Shown in pieces: positions 7,961 through 15,576 of a stretch of 64,000 bases of DNA. The position numbers and the translations under genes were made by a program. Origin of the DNA: Dyella choica (GTDB lineage: Bacteria > Pseudomonadota > Gammaproteobacteria > Xanthomonadales > Rhodanobacteraceae). Below the pieces are notes generated by a model. That model saw only the letters and a list, made by a program, of their open reading frames with translations. It was not told where the DNA came from and ran no database searches. Position 1 is the stretch's first letter, and every line of letters begins with the position of its first letter. The stretch is from contig NZ_RYYV01000022.1 of NCBI RefSeq assembly GCF_003977665.1, positions 1-64,000 of the forward strand, in the 5' to 3' direction.

Positions 7961-9385
7961 GTGCGTGCCATCCTCCGACGAGTAGTTCTTGTTCTCGCAA
8001 GTTTGGCTTTGGCCCTCGTTGTGATGGTGGGTGGACTAAACCTAGCGTTCCACTTCCTTTTCCATCGCGCTGCGCCAAGCGCCAGTTATCCGACGCCGTC
8101 ATCGCCTTTAGAGGCGCAGCAGCAAGATGTCGACTATCTCACCAAGGTGATAGCGCGCGATCGTGCTTTTTCGCCTACCGCACGTGAGACGGTAGAAGCA
8201 CGCCTCGTCGCTCTCCGATCCATGCCGAATGCGCTGCCGCCACCCGCTTTGCACGTAGCGCTGATGCAAGTGATGGCGCTGGCCGACAATGGTCACACTC
8301 GAATGGACGCAACGGCCGAGCAGCGCGCGCTGATCGTTCCGCTAAGGGTGACGCGCTTCGCGGAAGGTTTCTACGTCACTCGGGCGGCGACTGCCTATCG
8401 CGAGATGCTCGGCGGTCGCGTGGTGAGCATCGACGGGCATCCGATCGATCAGATCTTGCCTCAGCTGGATACGCTTCGCGGCGGCGTGGAGGGCTTCCGT
8501 CGGGAAAACGATGCGATCTACATCATCGTGCAAGACTTGCTGTACGGCTTGGGCATCGCCACCGAGCCCAAGGCTTCGACCTGGACTGTCGTACTGTCCG
8601 ACGGTCGAACGGTGACGCGTCGACTGGATGCCTATTCGATGCACAAGGGCGACAGACTACCTGCTGGCGGACGTTGGTTGTCGCCCGAACCGAGCAAGGG
8701 CGTCGAGCAAGACTGGAGCGCTTACCACCCGCAATCCACCGAGCTGCCGGAAACATGGCGGGATTTCGATCATCCTTTCCGGCTATTCCCTGCCGCGGAC
8801 AGCTGCGCCCAGGTTGTGCGACTGCAGAGTATCGGGGATGTTGGTAGTCATCGGATTTCACCGTTTCTCGCTGAGACGGAAGCAACGCTTCGCGCAAACC
8901 CACCCTGTGCCGTGATTCTCGACCTGCGTGGCGATGGCGGTGGCGATTACACCAATACCTGGCATTTCACGCATGCGCTGCCGAACTTGCTCGCGCCAGG
9001 TGGTCGCATCATCGTACTCACTAATTCGGCGACTTTTTCCGCCGCTATCACGACGGCCGCTTTCGTCAAAGACGCCGGTGGCGATCGGGTCGCGATCATT
9101 GGCGAACCGGTCGGCGACCGCTTGTCCTTTTTCTCCGAGGGTAACAAGGCCTGCTTGCCCAATCTAAAGGTATGCGCCTACCCGCAAACGGCGAAGCATG
9201 ACTACCAGCGCCCTTGCGACAACTGGCGGGTATGCTTTTGGCTCAACTGGTTTTATCCCGTCAGAGTGAGGAGTCTGCAGCCGGATATCGTCGTACCGCT
9301 CAGGTTTGAAGATTGGAACACGGGCCACGATGCAGCCTATGAGACTGCGCGCCAGCTAGCCATGCACCCGGCCAGCAAAACGTAA
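7961..9385 (+). CDS. S41-like peptidase (tail-specific protease family)
   Basis: 474 residues with an N-terminal membrane anchor or signal (LVLASLALALVVMVGGLNLA region). A PDZ-like segment follows (GGRVVSIDGHPIDQIL), then a C-terminal S41 catalytic core. The catalytic serine lies in TNSATFSAAITTAAFVKDAG and the downstream IIGEPVGDR loop matches family members. S41 enzymes cleave unfolded or C-terminally tagged proteins in the periplasm; this longer divergent member may act on another substrate. Four cysteines cluster near KACLPNLKVCAYP and CDNWRVCF, probably disulfides. The start is GTG 7961 after GGGGTGATCA. It stands alone. Confidence 0.75.
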   Translation: MRAILRRVVLVLASLALALVVMVGGLNLAFHFLFHRAAPSASYPTPSSPLEAQQQDVDYLTKVIARDRAFSPTARETVEARLVALRSMPNALPPPALHVALMQVMALADNGHTRMDATAEQRALIVPLRVTRFAEGFYVTRAATAYREMLGGRVVSIDGHPIDQILPQLDTLRGGVEGFRRENDAIYIIVQDLLYGLGIATEPKASTWTVVLSDGRTVTRRLDAYSMHKGDRLPAGGRWLSPEPSKGVEQDWSAYHPQSTELPETWRDFDHPFRLFPAADSCAQVVRLQSIGDVGSHRISPFLAETEATLRANPPCAVILDLRGDGGGDYTNTWHFTHALPNLLAPGGRIIVLTNSATFSAAITTAAFVKDAGGDRVAIIGEPVGDRLSFFSEGNKACLPNLKVCAYPQTAKHDYQRPCDNWRVCFWLNWFYPVRVRSLQPDIVVPLRFEDWNTGHDAAYETARQLAMHPASKT

Positions 9386-9512
9386 GCTCGCGGCCGGAGC
9401 CTTCGTGTCTCGCCGAGTCGTTGTCGCTGTGCAGCTAATAGACGGGCTCCACCCAATAACCAGCTGTGGGGCGGGCCGTGGATTCCCTGTTTTGATCCGG
9501 TACTGAGCCTGC

Positions 9513-10193
9513 TCACCCGTGCTGATACAGCACCTTGAACAACTCGTGGCTGGTACATACACCTAGCTTGCGAAAGGCGGAATGCTTCTGCGCGCTGATC
9601 GTGGTGACCGATCGGGAAAACTTCTTGGCAATGGCTGTGATGGGCATGCCATCGAGTATGCAGCGCAGCACCTCATGTTCCCGAGTGGAGAGGTTGAAGG
9701 CGTTCAGCCACCCGTCGCCGCGATCCTTGCCGGGCTCGTTACTCTGATGGATGGGGTTGATAGAACTGGCTGGCTCGGGCAGATGCCTGCCGAAATAGGT
9801 CCGACCCGCGGCAACCGTTCGGATGGCTAGGTACAATTCGGTCTCGTGCTGCGTCTTGCCAATAAAGCCGTGAGCGCCGGCCCTCATCGCCAGGGCTATC
9901 GTAGGGGCGTTGCAGTGGGACGACACCACCAAGACCCGCACATGCGGATAATGCAGGTGCAAGGAACGGAGCAACTTGGCGCCATCGGTATCCGTTGCAC
10001 TCAGGGCGTAGTCCGTAACGATCACGTCAGGTCGGTCTTCCTTCAACGCCTCGAAGAGTTGCCGAGGCGTGCAAAAGCTGCCTGCTATGTCCAATCCGTA
10101 CTCATGCTTGAGCAGCAGCTCCATGCTATGGCGTACCAGCACGTGGTCCTCAAGCAACATCACGCGCAAGCGCGGCGACAAGGTATCGGACAT
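9513..10193 (-). CDS. RcsB-like LuxR-type response regulator, copy 2
   Basis: 226 residues, same architecture as the regulator at 3521-4201: receiver with Glu15/Asp16, Asp61 and the conserved Lys, then an RcsB-type helix-turn-helix (VTTISAQKHSAFRKLGV). The two copies differ mainly in the receiver-output linker and C-terminal tail, and homology extends about 30 bases past the stop codon, so a segment was duplicated. It lies 65 bases after the Hpt-domain gene and probably receives phosphate from it. Possible outcomes are heterodimers or split specificity; the target genes are not visible. Confidence 0.88.
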   Translation of the reverse strand: MSDTLSPRLRVMLLEDHVLVRHSMELLLKHEYGLDIAGSFCTPRQLFEALKEDRPDVIVTDYALSATDTDGAKLLRSLHLHYPHVRVLVVSSHCNAPTIALAMRAGAHGFIGKTQHETELYLAIRTVAAGRTYFGRHLPEPASSINPIHQSNEPGKDRGDGWLNAFNLSTREHEVLRCILDGMPITAIAKKFSRSVTTISAQKHSAFRKLGVCTSHELFKVLYQHG

Positions 10194-10258
10194 GTCCTAC
10201 TTCCTTTTCAGATTAGCCTGGCCTTCCTTTTTCCTCTCACGCTGCCCGCCTCTTTGGT

Positions 10259-11272
10259 CTAGTCAAAGTGGCGGGCGATAGCGACCTTCAATGCGGCGAG
10301 CGTGCGTTGAGTTTCATCTAGCTGCAGCGGTGCATAGCCTCTTGCCGCGAGTTCCAGTCGATCCGCCAACTCGGCCGCCTGATCCGCATGCAGCACCAAC
10401 GCCGCGCCCTTCGCGCGATGCGCAAAGTGCACCATGTTGGCGATGTCCTGCCTTGCCAGGGCTCGCTCGTACTCCTGGACGTCCCCGTCGATACAGGCTC
10501 GACGCCAACGGGGCGGCAGGGGTTCATCCGGCGCTTGACCGGCGAGTGGCGACAGGTCGAGCCAACGCGCGAGGGTGGCATACAGCTCCCCTGGGCGCAG
10601 GGGAGTGTGCAGGACACTATCCAGGCGGCTATCCAAAGCGCGACGCCAGCTCTCCCCACCTTGCCCAACGATGGCAACGAGGGGAATATGGGCGTGTCTT
10701 GCAAGGTTAGCGACCGTAAAACGCAGCACGGCTTGATAGACGGCTGCGTCCGGCCCCTCCAGGGCCATCAGGATCACGTCGGGCACCTTCAAATCCATGG
10801 CATTCAAGGCTGCCAGGCTGTCAGGCACGGGGAGTGAGTCCAGGCGAAGCGCTTTGAGTTCGGCGGTCAAAACGCTACGCGTTTCAGGATCATTCGCCAC
10901 CACAAGGATGCGCGCTGGCGCCTGGGGCCGTGCGTGGTACGACGCGGAAGGCTCTCTCACATCCAATGGGTTAAACCACTCCGTAATGCGAGAAGCATAA
11001 GAGATGGGCGCAGTCGGAGGCATCCAAGAAGCGGTCTCTTGCCAACTAGCCGAAAACGTCAAATCGCCGTCCGACGCTCGTAAGCAAGCCCTTACTTTGC
11101 GGGTTCTTTGGTGAATGTCCTCAATCGCTCTGGCCGAAGTGATGTAGGTGAGTTTAGATAGGGGTGCTGCGCGGCTTTGAAACCAAAACGGGCTGTCGTG
11201 CCGGTCCTCTCGACTGTCCGCACCTTTGGTTACCCTGGCCGAGCGGGAATCTATATGCGTGATTTGTTTCAT
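10259..11272 (-). CDS. Degenerate-receiver plus Hpt phosphotransfer protein
   Basis: Up to 337 residues. The C-terminal Hpt domain (last 85 residues) carries the active His in HRAKGAALVLHADQ. In front is a receiver-like domain (PARILVVANDPETRSVLTAE through ILMALEGPD to LHTPLRPGEL) in which the phosphoacceptor Asp is replaced by Ala and the conserved Lys by Thr, so it cannot be phosphorylated normally. This receiver-Hpt order is the C-terminal end of BvgS/RcsC-like hybrid kinases; the sensor and kinase parts are missing. The first 83 codons run through a dispersed repeat and look non-native; an ATG at 11023 inside the repeat is an alternative start. It feeds the regulator at 9513-10193. Confidence 0.7.
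   Translation of the reverse strand: MKQITHIDSRSARVTKGADSREDRHDSPFWFQSRAAPLSKLTYITSARAIEDIHQRTRKVRACLRASDGDLTFSASWQETASWMPPTAPISYASRITEWFNPLDVREPSASYHARPQAPARILVVANDPETRSVLTAELKALRLDSLPVPDSLAALNAMDLKVPDVILMALEGPDAAVYQAVLRFTVANLARHAHIPLVAIVGQGGESWRRALDSRLDSVLHTPLRPGELYATLARWLDLSPLAGQAPDEPLPPRWRRACIDGDVQEYERALARQDIANMVHFAHRAKGAALVLHADQAAELADRLELAARGYAPLQLDETQRTLAALKVAIARHFD
11014..11129. repeat. Dispersed intergenic repeat copy
   Basis: Contains CATCCAAGAAGCGGTCTCTT, GCCAACTAG, GTAAGCAAGCCCTTACTTTG and GGTGAATGTCCTCAATCGC, parallel to 11968-12135. It overlaps the N-terminal codons of the Hpt-domain gene, suggesting that the repeat marks the breakpoint that removed the upstream kinase part. Confidence 0.65.
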
Positions 11273-11519
11273 GGCAGCCCAGATCCTTTGGCATGTGTTC
11301 TGTCATCTTCGTCGTGTCTGATGACTCGTTGCGGCCTCTGGCTCAGCACGGGTTGCTGGATGGTCTGATCAGGGGGGGCGATTTGTATGGTTGTTTGGCA
11401 CACTAAAAAATCTGTCCACAGCGACGTCATGCATTCAAACACATGCGAAGAACACATATATGAAGCTCGCATAAATAAGCTGCGCATATAGCTTTTCATG
11501 CCACTCGGAGGGTTGCGCG

Positions 11520-11816
11520 GTGGCACGGAAAAGCATCTACAGGCCAGAGCATCGAATCTTCGCGGAGCTACTCCGCGACGTGCGAATGCAGGCGGAACTC
11601 ACGCAGGAGCAACTAGCAACGACGTTGGATGTCGACCAGGCATTTGTTAGTGAGGCGGAGCGGGGCAGGCGGCGTCTGGACACCGTTCAGGTACGCGACT
11701 GGTGCCTGGCATGCGGAATCGACCTCGTTCACATCAGCAGGGAATTCCAGAAGCGGCTGAGTAATCCTCGATACCAAGAGCCGAGAGAGCCCGATGGTCG
11801 GCGTAGGCCACGGTAA
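11520..11816 (+). CDS. XRE-family helix-turn-helix protein
   Basis: 98 residues with a Cro/C1-type helix-turn-helix (about 14-70): LLRDVRMQAELTQEQLATTL, then DVDQAFVSEAERGRRRLD. It starts at GTG 11520 with CGGAGGG at correct spacing. The basic C-terminal tail (REPDGRRRPR) may add DNA contacts. It stands alone before the 680-base gap that leads into the five-gene operon, so it could regulate itself or that island. An AT-rich stretch with TATGAAGCTCGCATA lies just upstream and may hold its operator. Confidence 0.8.
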   Translation: MARKSIYRPEHRIFAELLRDVRMQAELTQEQLATTLDVDQAFVSEAERGRRRLDTVQVRDWCLACGIDLVHISREFQKRLSNPRYQEPREPDGRRRPR

Positions 11817-11967
11817 GCGCGGCGCCTGAGGTAAGGGCGTCACAGCACGCGATCAGTTCCCCTAAGGGCGATATATGGACGCCCCCTCCTAGTCAAGCCT
11901 TTGCGCTGAATGACACGGTGCTCGGACATCTATTCGGCGTCGTCGGTGGGGCGATGAATAGCCCCGC

Positions 11968-12135
11968 GCCTGGATGAGCTGCGACCCTGAGTGCCCTAAC
12001 ATCCACGCAATCGGGGACATCCAAGAAATGGTCCCTAGCCAACTAGACGCCAATGTCAGGTCACCGGCCGAAGCGCGTAAGCAAGCCCTTACTTCGCGGA
12101 CTATTTGGTGGATGTTCTCAATTGCCGTAATTGCC
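11968..12135. repeat. Dispersed intergenic repeat, longest copy
   Basis: The reference copy of the family: GAGCTGCGACCCTGAGTGCC, ACATCCACGCAATCGGGGAC, ATCCAAGAAATGGTCCCTAG, CCAACTAGACGCCAATGTCA, GTAAGCAAGCCCTTACTTCG and GGTGGATGTTCTCAATTGCC. Pieces recur at 1572, 4630, 6140, 11014, 20265, 32486 and 33810. No coding capacity is seen; short hairpins (GTAAG/CTTAC) are present. Confidence 0.7.
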
Positions 12136-12200
12136 TAAAGGCGAACGCCATAGTCGGTACCAACTGGCGACTCATAGTTTGTGCTGGGCGATGCCTATCC

Positions 12201-12239
12201 ATACACACTTTGATTCATACGTGCAGGCAAAGTGTGTAT
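12201..12239. repeat. Large perfect inverted repeat
   Basis: Arms ATACACACTTTG (12201-12212) and CAAAGTGTGTAT (12228-12239) with a 15-base spacer. The arms resemble those at 20386-20422, which also have a 15-base spacer, and both follow a dispersed-repeat copy by about 65 bases. It could be a protein binding site or an RNA hairpin. Confidence 0.6.
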
Positions 12240-12457
12240 TAGTGCATAGAAATCATGTATTTATGGCCATGTGTGCTTAACCAAGGCTGGCGTAGATCGG
12301 GCACAAGGTATGTGCTCGTCCCGCTGGTTAAGTCCGCAAGCGGAACGCATATCCACTCTTAGCTACTCTATCCGCGACCCGGTGACCTCGGCGCCGCCGA
12401 TTGGCAGTCTACGAAAGGGTTTTAGAGCCAGAGGCTTATTGCGATTAGCATTTCATC

Positions 12458-12497
12458 GTAGTACGATTTTCTTACCAAGATGGTAGCGAGGTACTAC
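12458..12497. promoter_or_regulatory. Nested inverted repeats abutting the operon start
   Basis: GTAGTAC (12458-12464) pairs with GTACTAC (12491-12497), enclosing TACCA (12473-12477) and TGGTA (12481-12485). The outer arm ends directly against the ATG at 12498 and covers the GAGG ribosome binding site. It could be the operator for the XRE protein encoded by the second gene, or an mRNA hairpin that controls translation of the operon. Confidence 0.5.
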
Positions 12498-12773
12498 ATG
12501 AGCGAGCATAAGGCCGAGCTCGAACGGATCCTCAGCAACTTCTGGGATGGCAATGAAATCCCCACCAATGATGCTCCCACGAGCACAGACCAGCTTGGCG
12601 CTGCGTTAGATTCGATCACGGCCGTTGCGGTCCTTCTTGAAGTCGACACATTATTTAAACGGAAGATTCCAGTGGAGGCGGTCATCCAGCGAGGCGGTTA
12701 CAAGGATAAGGAAGAATTCGTTACTAAGTTGCGCGACCAAATCCTTAAGGTCGTTGAGGAAAGCAAAGCATGA
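12498..12773 (+). CDS. Acyl-carrier-protein-like small protein
   Basis: 91 residues starting MSEHKAELERIL. The stretch LDSITAVAVLLEVDTLFKRK then IPVEAVIQRGGY matches the acyl-carrier pattern: Asp-Ser at the phosphopantetheine attachment position, a hydrophobic helix, an acidic residue, then Phe...IP. It may therefore carry a pantetheine arm or only keep the four-helix fold. It is the first gene of a tightly packed operon; its TGA overlaps the XRE start by ATGA. An in-frame GTG at 12480 lacks a ribosome binding site; GAGG precedes the ATG used. No synthase partner is nearby, so the usual fatty-acid or polyketide role is unlikely. Confidence 0.65.
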   Translation: MSEHKAELERILSNFWDGNEIPTNDAPTSTDQLGAALDSITAVAVLLEVDTLFKRKIPVEAVIQRGGYKDKEEFVTKLRDQILKVVEESKA

Positions 12774-13114
12774 GCAACGCAAAAAAAACGCCACGCCAGG
12801 AGCTGGCTGAGCGTTTGCGTGGTGCACGCGAATATTTGGGCCTATCTCAAGACGAGGTCGCAGTAGCTATGCAGCTTTCCAGGCCATCGGTGACACTTAT
12901 GGAGTCCGGCGGCAGGAAGATCGAAGCCACAGAACTCGACAGGCTGGCGAAGCTCTATCGAGTGAGCGTCGAGTACTTGTTGTCGGGACGCGAACCAGAG
13001 GATACGGAGCCGAAGCAATTTGCATTCCTGGCGCGAGCGGTGAAAGGGTTGTCCGAAAGCGATGTTCAAGAAGTCGCGCGATTCGCCGAATTCTTGAAGA
13101 AGTCCCCCAAATAA
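12770..13114 (+). CDS. XRE-family transcriptional regulator
   Basis: 114 residues. An N-terminal Cro/C1 helix-turn-helix (about 9-70) reads RLRGAREYLGLSQDEVAVAM, SRPSVTLMESG and LAKLYRVSVEYLLSG. A short helical tail follows (VKGLSESDVQEVARFAEFL), as in regulators paired with ImmA/IrrE metallopeptidases. It overlaps the upstream gene by ATGA and is followed 18 bases later by the ImmA/IrrE gene. In such pairs the repressor is normally the substrate or partner of the peptidase, so it probably represses this operon until stress or infection. Confidence 0.88.
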   Translation: MSNAKKTPRQELAERLRGAREYLGLSQDEVAVAMQLSRPSVTLMESGGRKIEATELDRLAKLYRVSVEYLLSGREPEDTEPKQFAFLARAVKGLSESDVQEVARFAEFLKKSPK

Positions 13115-13132
13115 CCGGCAGCGAGTAAGGGA

Positions 13133-14149
13133 ATGCTCGAATTCAAGACGAAAGCCGCGCAGATCGCTGTAGAAGTCCTACGGGATACAGGTGCTGAGCG
13201 CCGCATCCACGAAGATGGCTACACGCGCGTCGATCCACTTTGGATCGCTGCGATGCAAGGCGTCATGGTCATGCGTCGTCCCTTTGAGAAGCTATTAGGT
13301 GCGTTCGTACGCGAATCGACGCCGGGCATCATCATCAACTCCGATCGTCCCACGGGTTTGATTCACCTTACCTGCGCGCATGAACTAGGCCACTATTTCC
13401 TCGGGCACGAGTCGACGGCCGACGAGCACATCCAATACGACAAGGACGCCGCGCTCCAGGAACGCGAAGCCGACTGGTTCGCCTACTGCCTGCTTACATC
13501 CCGTGGCGTCTTGGCCCAGACGATGCGCCGAAAGGGCTGGTCCATCGCCGCGCTGCGGGATCCGCTGAATCTTTATCAGCTCTCCCTCCGTATCGGTGTG
13601 AGCTACGCGGCCATGGCCTGGAGCCTGGCGCGTTTAAAGTTGTGGGCTTCCAGTGATGCCGATCGAATGACGCGCACGGAGCCCGCTGAGATCAAGCGGT
13701 CGATCTTGAGCCGTGGCGACTTTGAGGCACGCAATGACGTCTGGTTGCTTGATGAACGTGATCGCGAGCTGATTCTAGAGCCATCTGTCCGCGATCAAAT
13801 CGTAGTTCGCCTTCCAAATCACGCACCGTCGGGCTACCTCTGGTCGTTGGATGAGGCACACAGCGAAGGTTTCCGGATACAGCCGCTAGACACATCCGCC
13901 CGCCCGGCCGCAGCAGAGCCGCCGAGTACTACCAATGCCGAGGCTGATCACCTTCTGATAGGCCATACAGAACGGGGTAAGTTCGCAGGGCAGATCTTGC
14001 CCTTAATCTTCACGGAAAAGCGTCCTTGGGAGTCCAAGTCGGAAGACGAAGCCCGCTTTCGGACTTCAGTTGGTTTTGAAGAGGCTGGAGAGGGACTCAG
14101 CGCTGGTTCGCGCCGCCGTCTACTGCAGGAAGGTGCTCCTGCAGCATGA
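13133..14149 (+). CDS. ImmA/IrrE metallopeptidase fused to a chagasin-like inhibitor domain
   Basis: 338 residues, cytosolic. The N-terminal half is an ImmA/IrrE zinc metallopeptidase: HELGHYFLGH at 83-92 (HExxH) and the downstream acidic ligand in EREADWFA at 110-117. The C-terminal part (about 215-320) resembles chagasin (MEROPS I42), an inhibitor of papain-family proteases. It has IVVRLPNHAPSGYLW, matching the L2 loop NPTTGFAW, then LLIGHTERGKF at the place of the L4 glycine loop, and EKRPWES, matching the L6 RPW loop. The next gene encodes a papain-like protease, its expected target. The stop overlaps that gene by ATGA. This fusion is unusual; the chagasin call is by motif order only. Confidence 0.8.
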   Translation: MLEFKTKAAQIAVEVLRDTGAERRIHEDGYTRVDPLWIAAMQGVMVMRRPFEKLLGAFVRESTPGIIINSDRPTGLIHLTCAHELGHYFLGHESTADEHIQYDKDAALQEREADWFAYCLLTSRGVLAQTMRRKGWSIAALRDPLNLYQLSLRIGVSYAAMAWSLARLKLWASSDADRMTRTEPAEIKRSILSRGDFEARNDVWLLDERDRELILEPSVRDQIVVRLPNHAPSGYLWSLDEAHSEGFRIQPLDTSARPAAAEPPSTTNAEADHLLIGHTERGKFAGQILPLIFTEKRPWESKSEDEARFRTSVGFEEAGEGLSAGSRRRLLQEGAPAA

Positions 14150-14766
14150 TCACAATTGAACTGACGCTTCCGCAATCGAGATTGAGCGCGCGAGACCAAG
14201 GCAGGCGTCTAACGTGCTTAGCGTTCGCTCTTTGCGAAGTGGAGTATGGCTATTCGCCGGGCGGCTTTTTAAGCCCGGAATACCTATACCAACGCGCAGC
14301 AGCTCGCTCCCGATCGTGGGTCCCAAACTGCGGGCTGCAACTTTCCGCCGCGCTCCAGGCGGCAAATCAGATTGCGCTTGAAGTGGACTGCCCATATCAG
14401 CAGACGGAACCCCCTTTTCCCTTGCCACCACTGCCCTCGGGTGTCCCTCTCTTTGGGGGCTCAGCACACGCATTTTCCATGGATACGGACGAGATCATTC
14501 GGCGGTTGCGTGAGGGCCTGGTTGTGGGCCTTGGGCTCATGCTCACCCACGCCTTTTATGCGCCTGATGGCGACAGGATTCGCGACGGCGCTCCCATTGT
14601 TCCGCAGTCAGGTCATGCAGTGGCCGTGGTGGGTCTAGGTTGGGAAGAAGAAGAGGCGTTCTTTCTGATCCGCAATAGCTGGGGCCAAGCATGGGGCCAG
14701 AATGGCTCCGCATGGCTATCCGCCGACTACATTCAAACGCATGCGCAATGCGCATTTGGGGTCTAG
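14146..14766 (+). CDS. Papain-like (C1 family) cysteine protease
   Basis: 206 residues without signal peptide or propeptide, so an intracellular mature-size enzyme. The papain motifs are in order: oxyanion Gln18 and nucleophile Cys24 in RDQGRRLTCLAFAL, His157 in SGHAVAVVGLG, and Asn177 in IRNSWGQAWGQNG. It is coupled by ATGA to the gene encoding the ImmA/IrrE-chagasin fusion, so protease and candidate inhibitor are made together. That arrangement resembles toxin and antitoxin: the inhibitor keeps the protease silent until the metallopeptidase is triggered. Substrates are unknown; cellular proteins would fit an abortive-infection role (inference). Confidence 0.85.
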   Translation: MITIELTLPQSRLSARDQGRRLTCLAFALCEVEYGYSPGGFLSPEYLYQRAAARSRSWVPNCGLQLSAALQAANQIALEVDCPYQQTEPPFPLPPLPSGVPLFGGSAHAFSMDTDEIIRRLREGLVVGLGLMLTHAFYAPDGDRIRDGAPIVPQSGHAVAVVGLGWEEEEAFFLIRNSWGQAWGQNGSAWLSADYIQTHAQCAFGV

Positions 14767-14769
14767 AAC

Positions 14770-15576
14770 ATGGCTGAGCTTATAGTCGGTGACCGTATCA
14801 TCCCCGTTTGGCTCGCAGCGGTAAGGAAGCTAAACACCAGTCCCGGCCGAACGGCACTCAATGTCGTCCTGGAGATCGCGTCTCCCACGCTTATGGCGGA
14901 CGACCTGGAGATATGGCGAGCGGTCGATGCCAAGCTGAGGACGCACACCACTGACATGTCACTCGACACTGTTGCAGGCACGCTATTCCCCAATCACCTT
15001 TACAAGCGGTTCGGCCGACCCGATTTCTACGATCGATATTTGACGGCTATCAAGCGCGGAAAAAAGAAAAACAGCTGGGGCACTTACGCGTGGCGCATGA
15101 TGGAGCGCCCGGACCGCAAAAGCGGGAAGAACTTCAATCCGCTTGACCGTATCGTGCAGAAGTTTATCGACGCAAAGAATGGGCAGGGATATCAAGCTGT
15201 CTATGAGCTCGGCGTTCTCGAACCGGATGATTTGCTCGAAAATGGTGGCGATGGTCCATGGTGTGAACTTCCCGTGGCGAACCCTGCAGCAAAGCCGCGG
15301 CGCAATATTCCCTGTCTTAGCCACCTTAGTTTCAAGCTAAATAAAGGCCGAGTCACATTGACTGCCGTATACCGGGCACACTACTACGCGCAGCGTGCCT
15401 TGGGGAACTTGATTGGTCTCAGCCAGCTGCAGAAGTTCGTAGCCATCGAGTCGGGCTTGGGAATCGGTCCGCTGACCTGCGTTAGCACGCTTGCTGTGCT
15501 CGATACCGACACTTGGGGTGGTGTCGATGCAACAACAACCTTTCTTGGGGGCCTTCCCTCGACACGCGATCAGTAG
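14770..15576 (+). CDS. Thymidylate-synthase-like protein
   Basis: 268 residues. The C-terminal part shows the thymidylate synthase pattern: IPCLSHLSFKLNKGRVTLTA in place of the PPCH active-site loop and following strand, then YRAHYYAQRALGNLIGLSQL in place of the YQRSxDxxLGxPFNI segment. A ...GIGPLTCVSTLAVLD stretch stands where GD.H.Y normally lies. The catalytic Cys appears kept (PCLSH), but the sequence is too divergent to claim dTMP synthesis. The N-terminal half (SPGRTALNVVLEIASPTLMA) is specific to this subfamily. It starts three bases after the protease stop and its 3' end overlaps the convergent gene by 7 bases. Confidence 0.6.
   Translation: MAELIVGDRIIPVWLAAVRKLNTSPGRTALNVVLEIASPTLMADDLEIWRAVDAKLRTHTTDMSLDTVAGTLFPNHLYKRFGRPDFYDRYLTAIKRGKKKNSWGTYAWRMMERPDRKSGKNFNPLDRIVQKFIDAKNGQGYQAVYELGVLEPDDLLENGGDGPWCELPVANPAAKPRRNIPCLSHLSFKLNKGRVTLTAVYRAHYYAQRALGNLIGLSQLQKFVAIESGLGIGPLTCVSTLAVLDTDTWGGVDATTTFLGGLPSTRDQ

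Larger units (their letters stand above)
11817..12497. other. Gene-free regulatory/repeat region
   Basis: No convincing gene in about 680 bases. From left to right it holds an unassigned stretch, the longest copy of the dispersed repeat (11968-12135), CATAGT-type motifs near 12149 and 12173, a large inverted repeat (12201-12239), an AT-rich stretch with ATGTATTTATGG, and the nested inverted repeats in front of the next operon. A frame at 12271-12486 has no ribosome binding site and no recognisable protein features. Confidence 0.6.
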
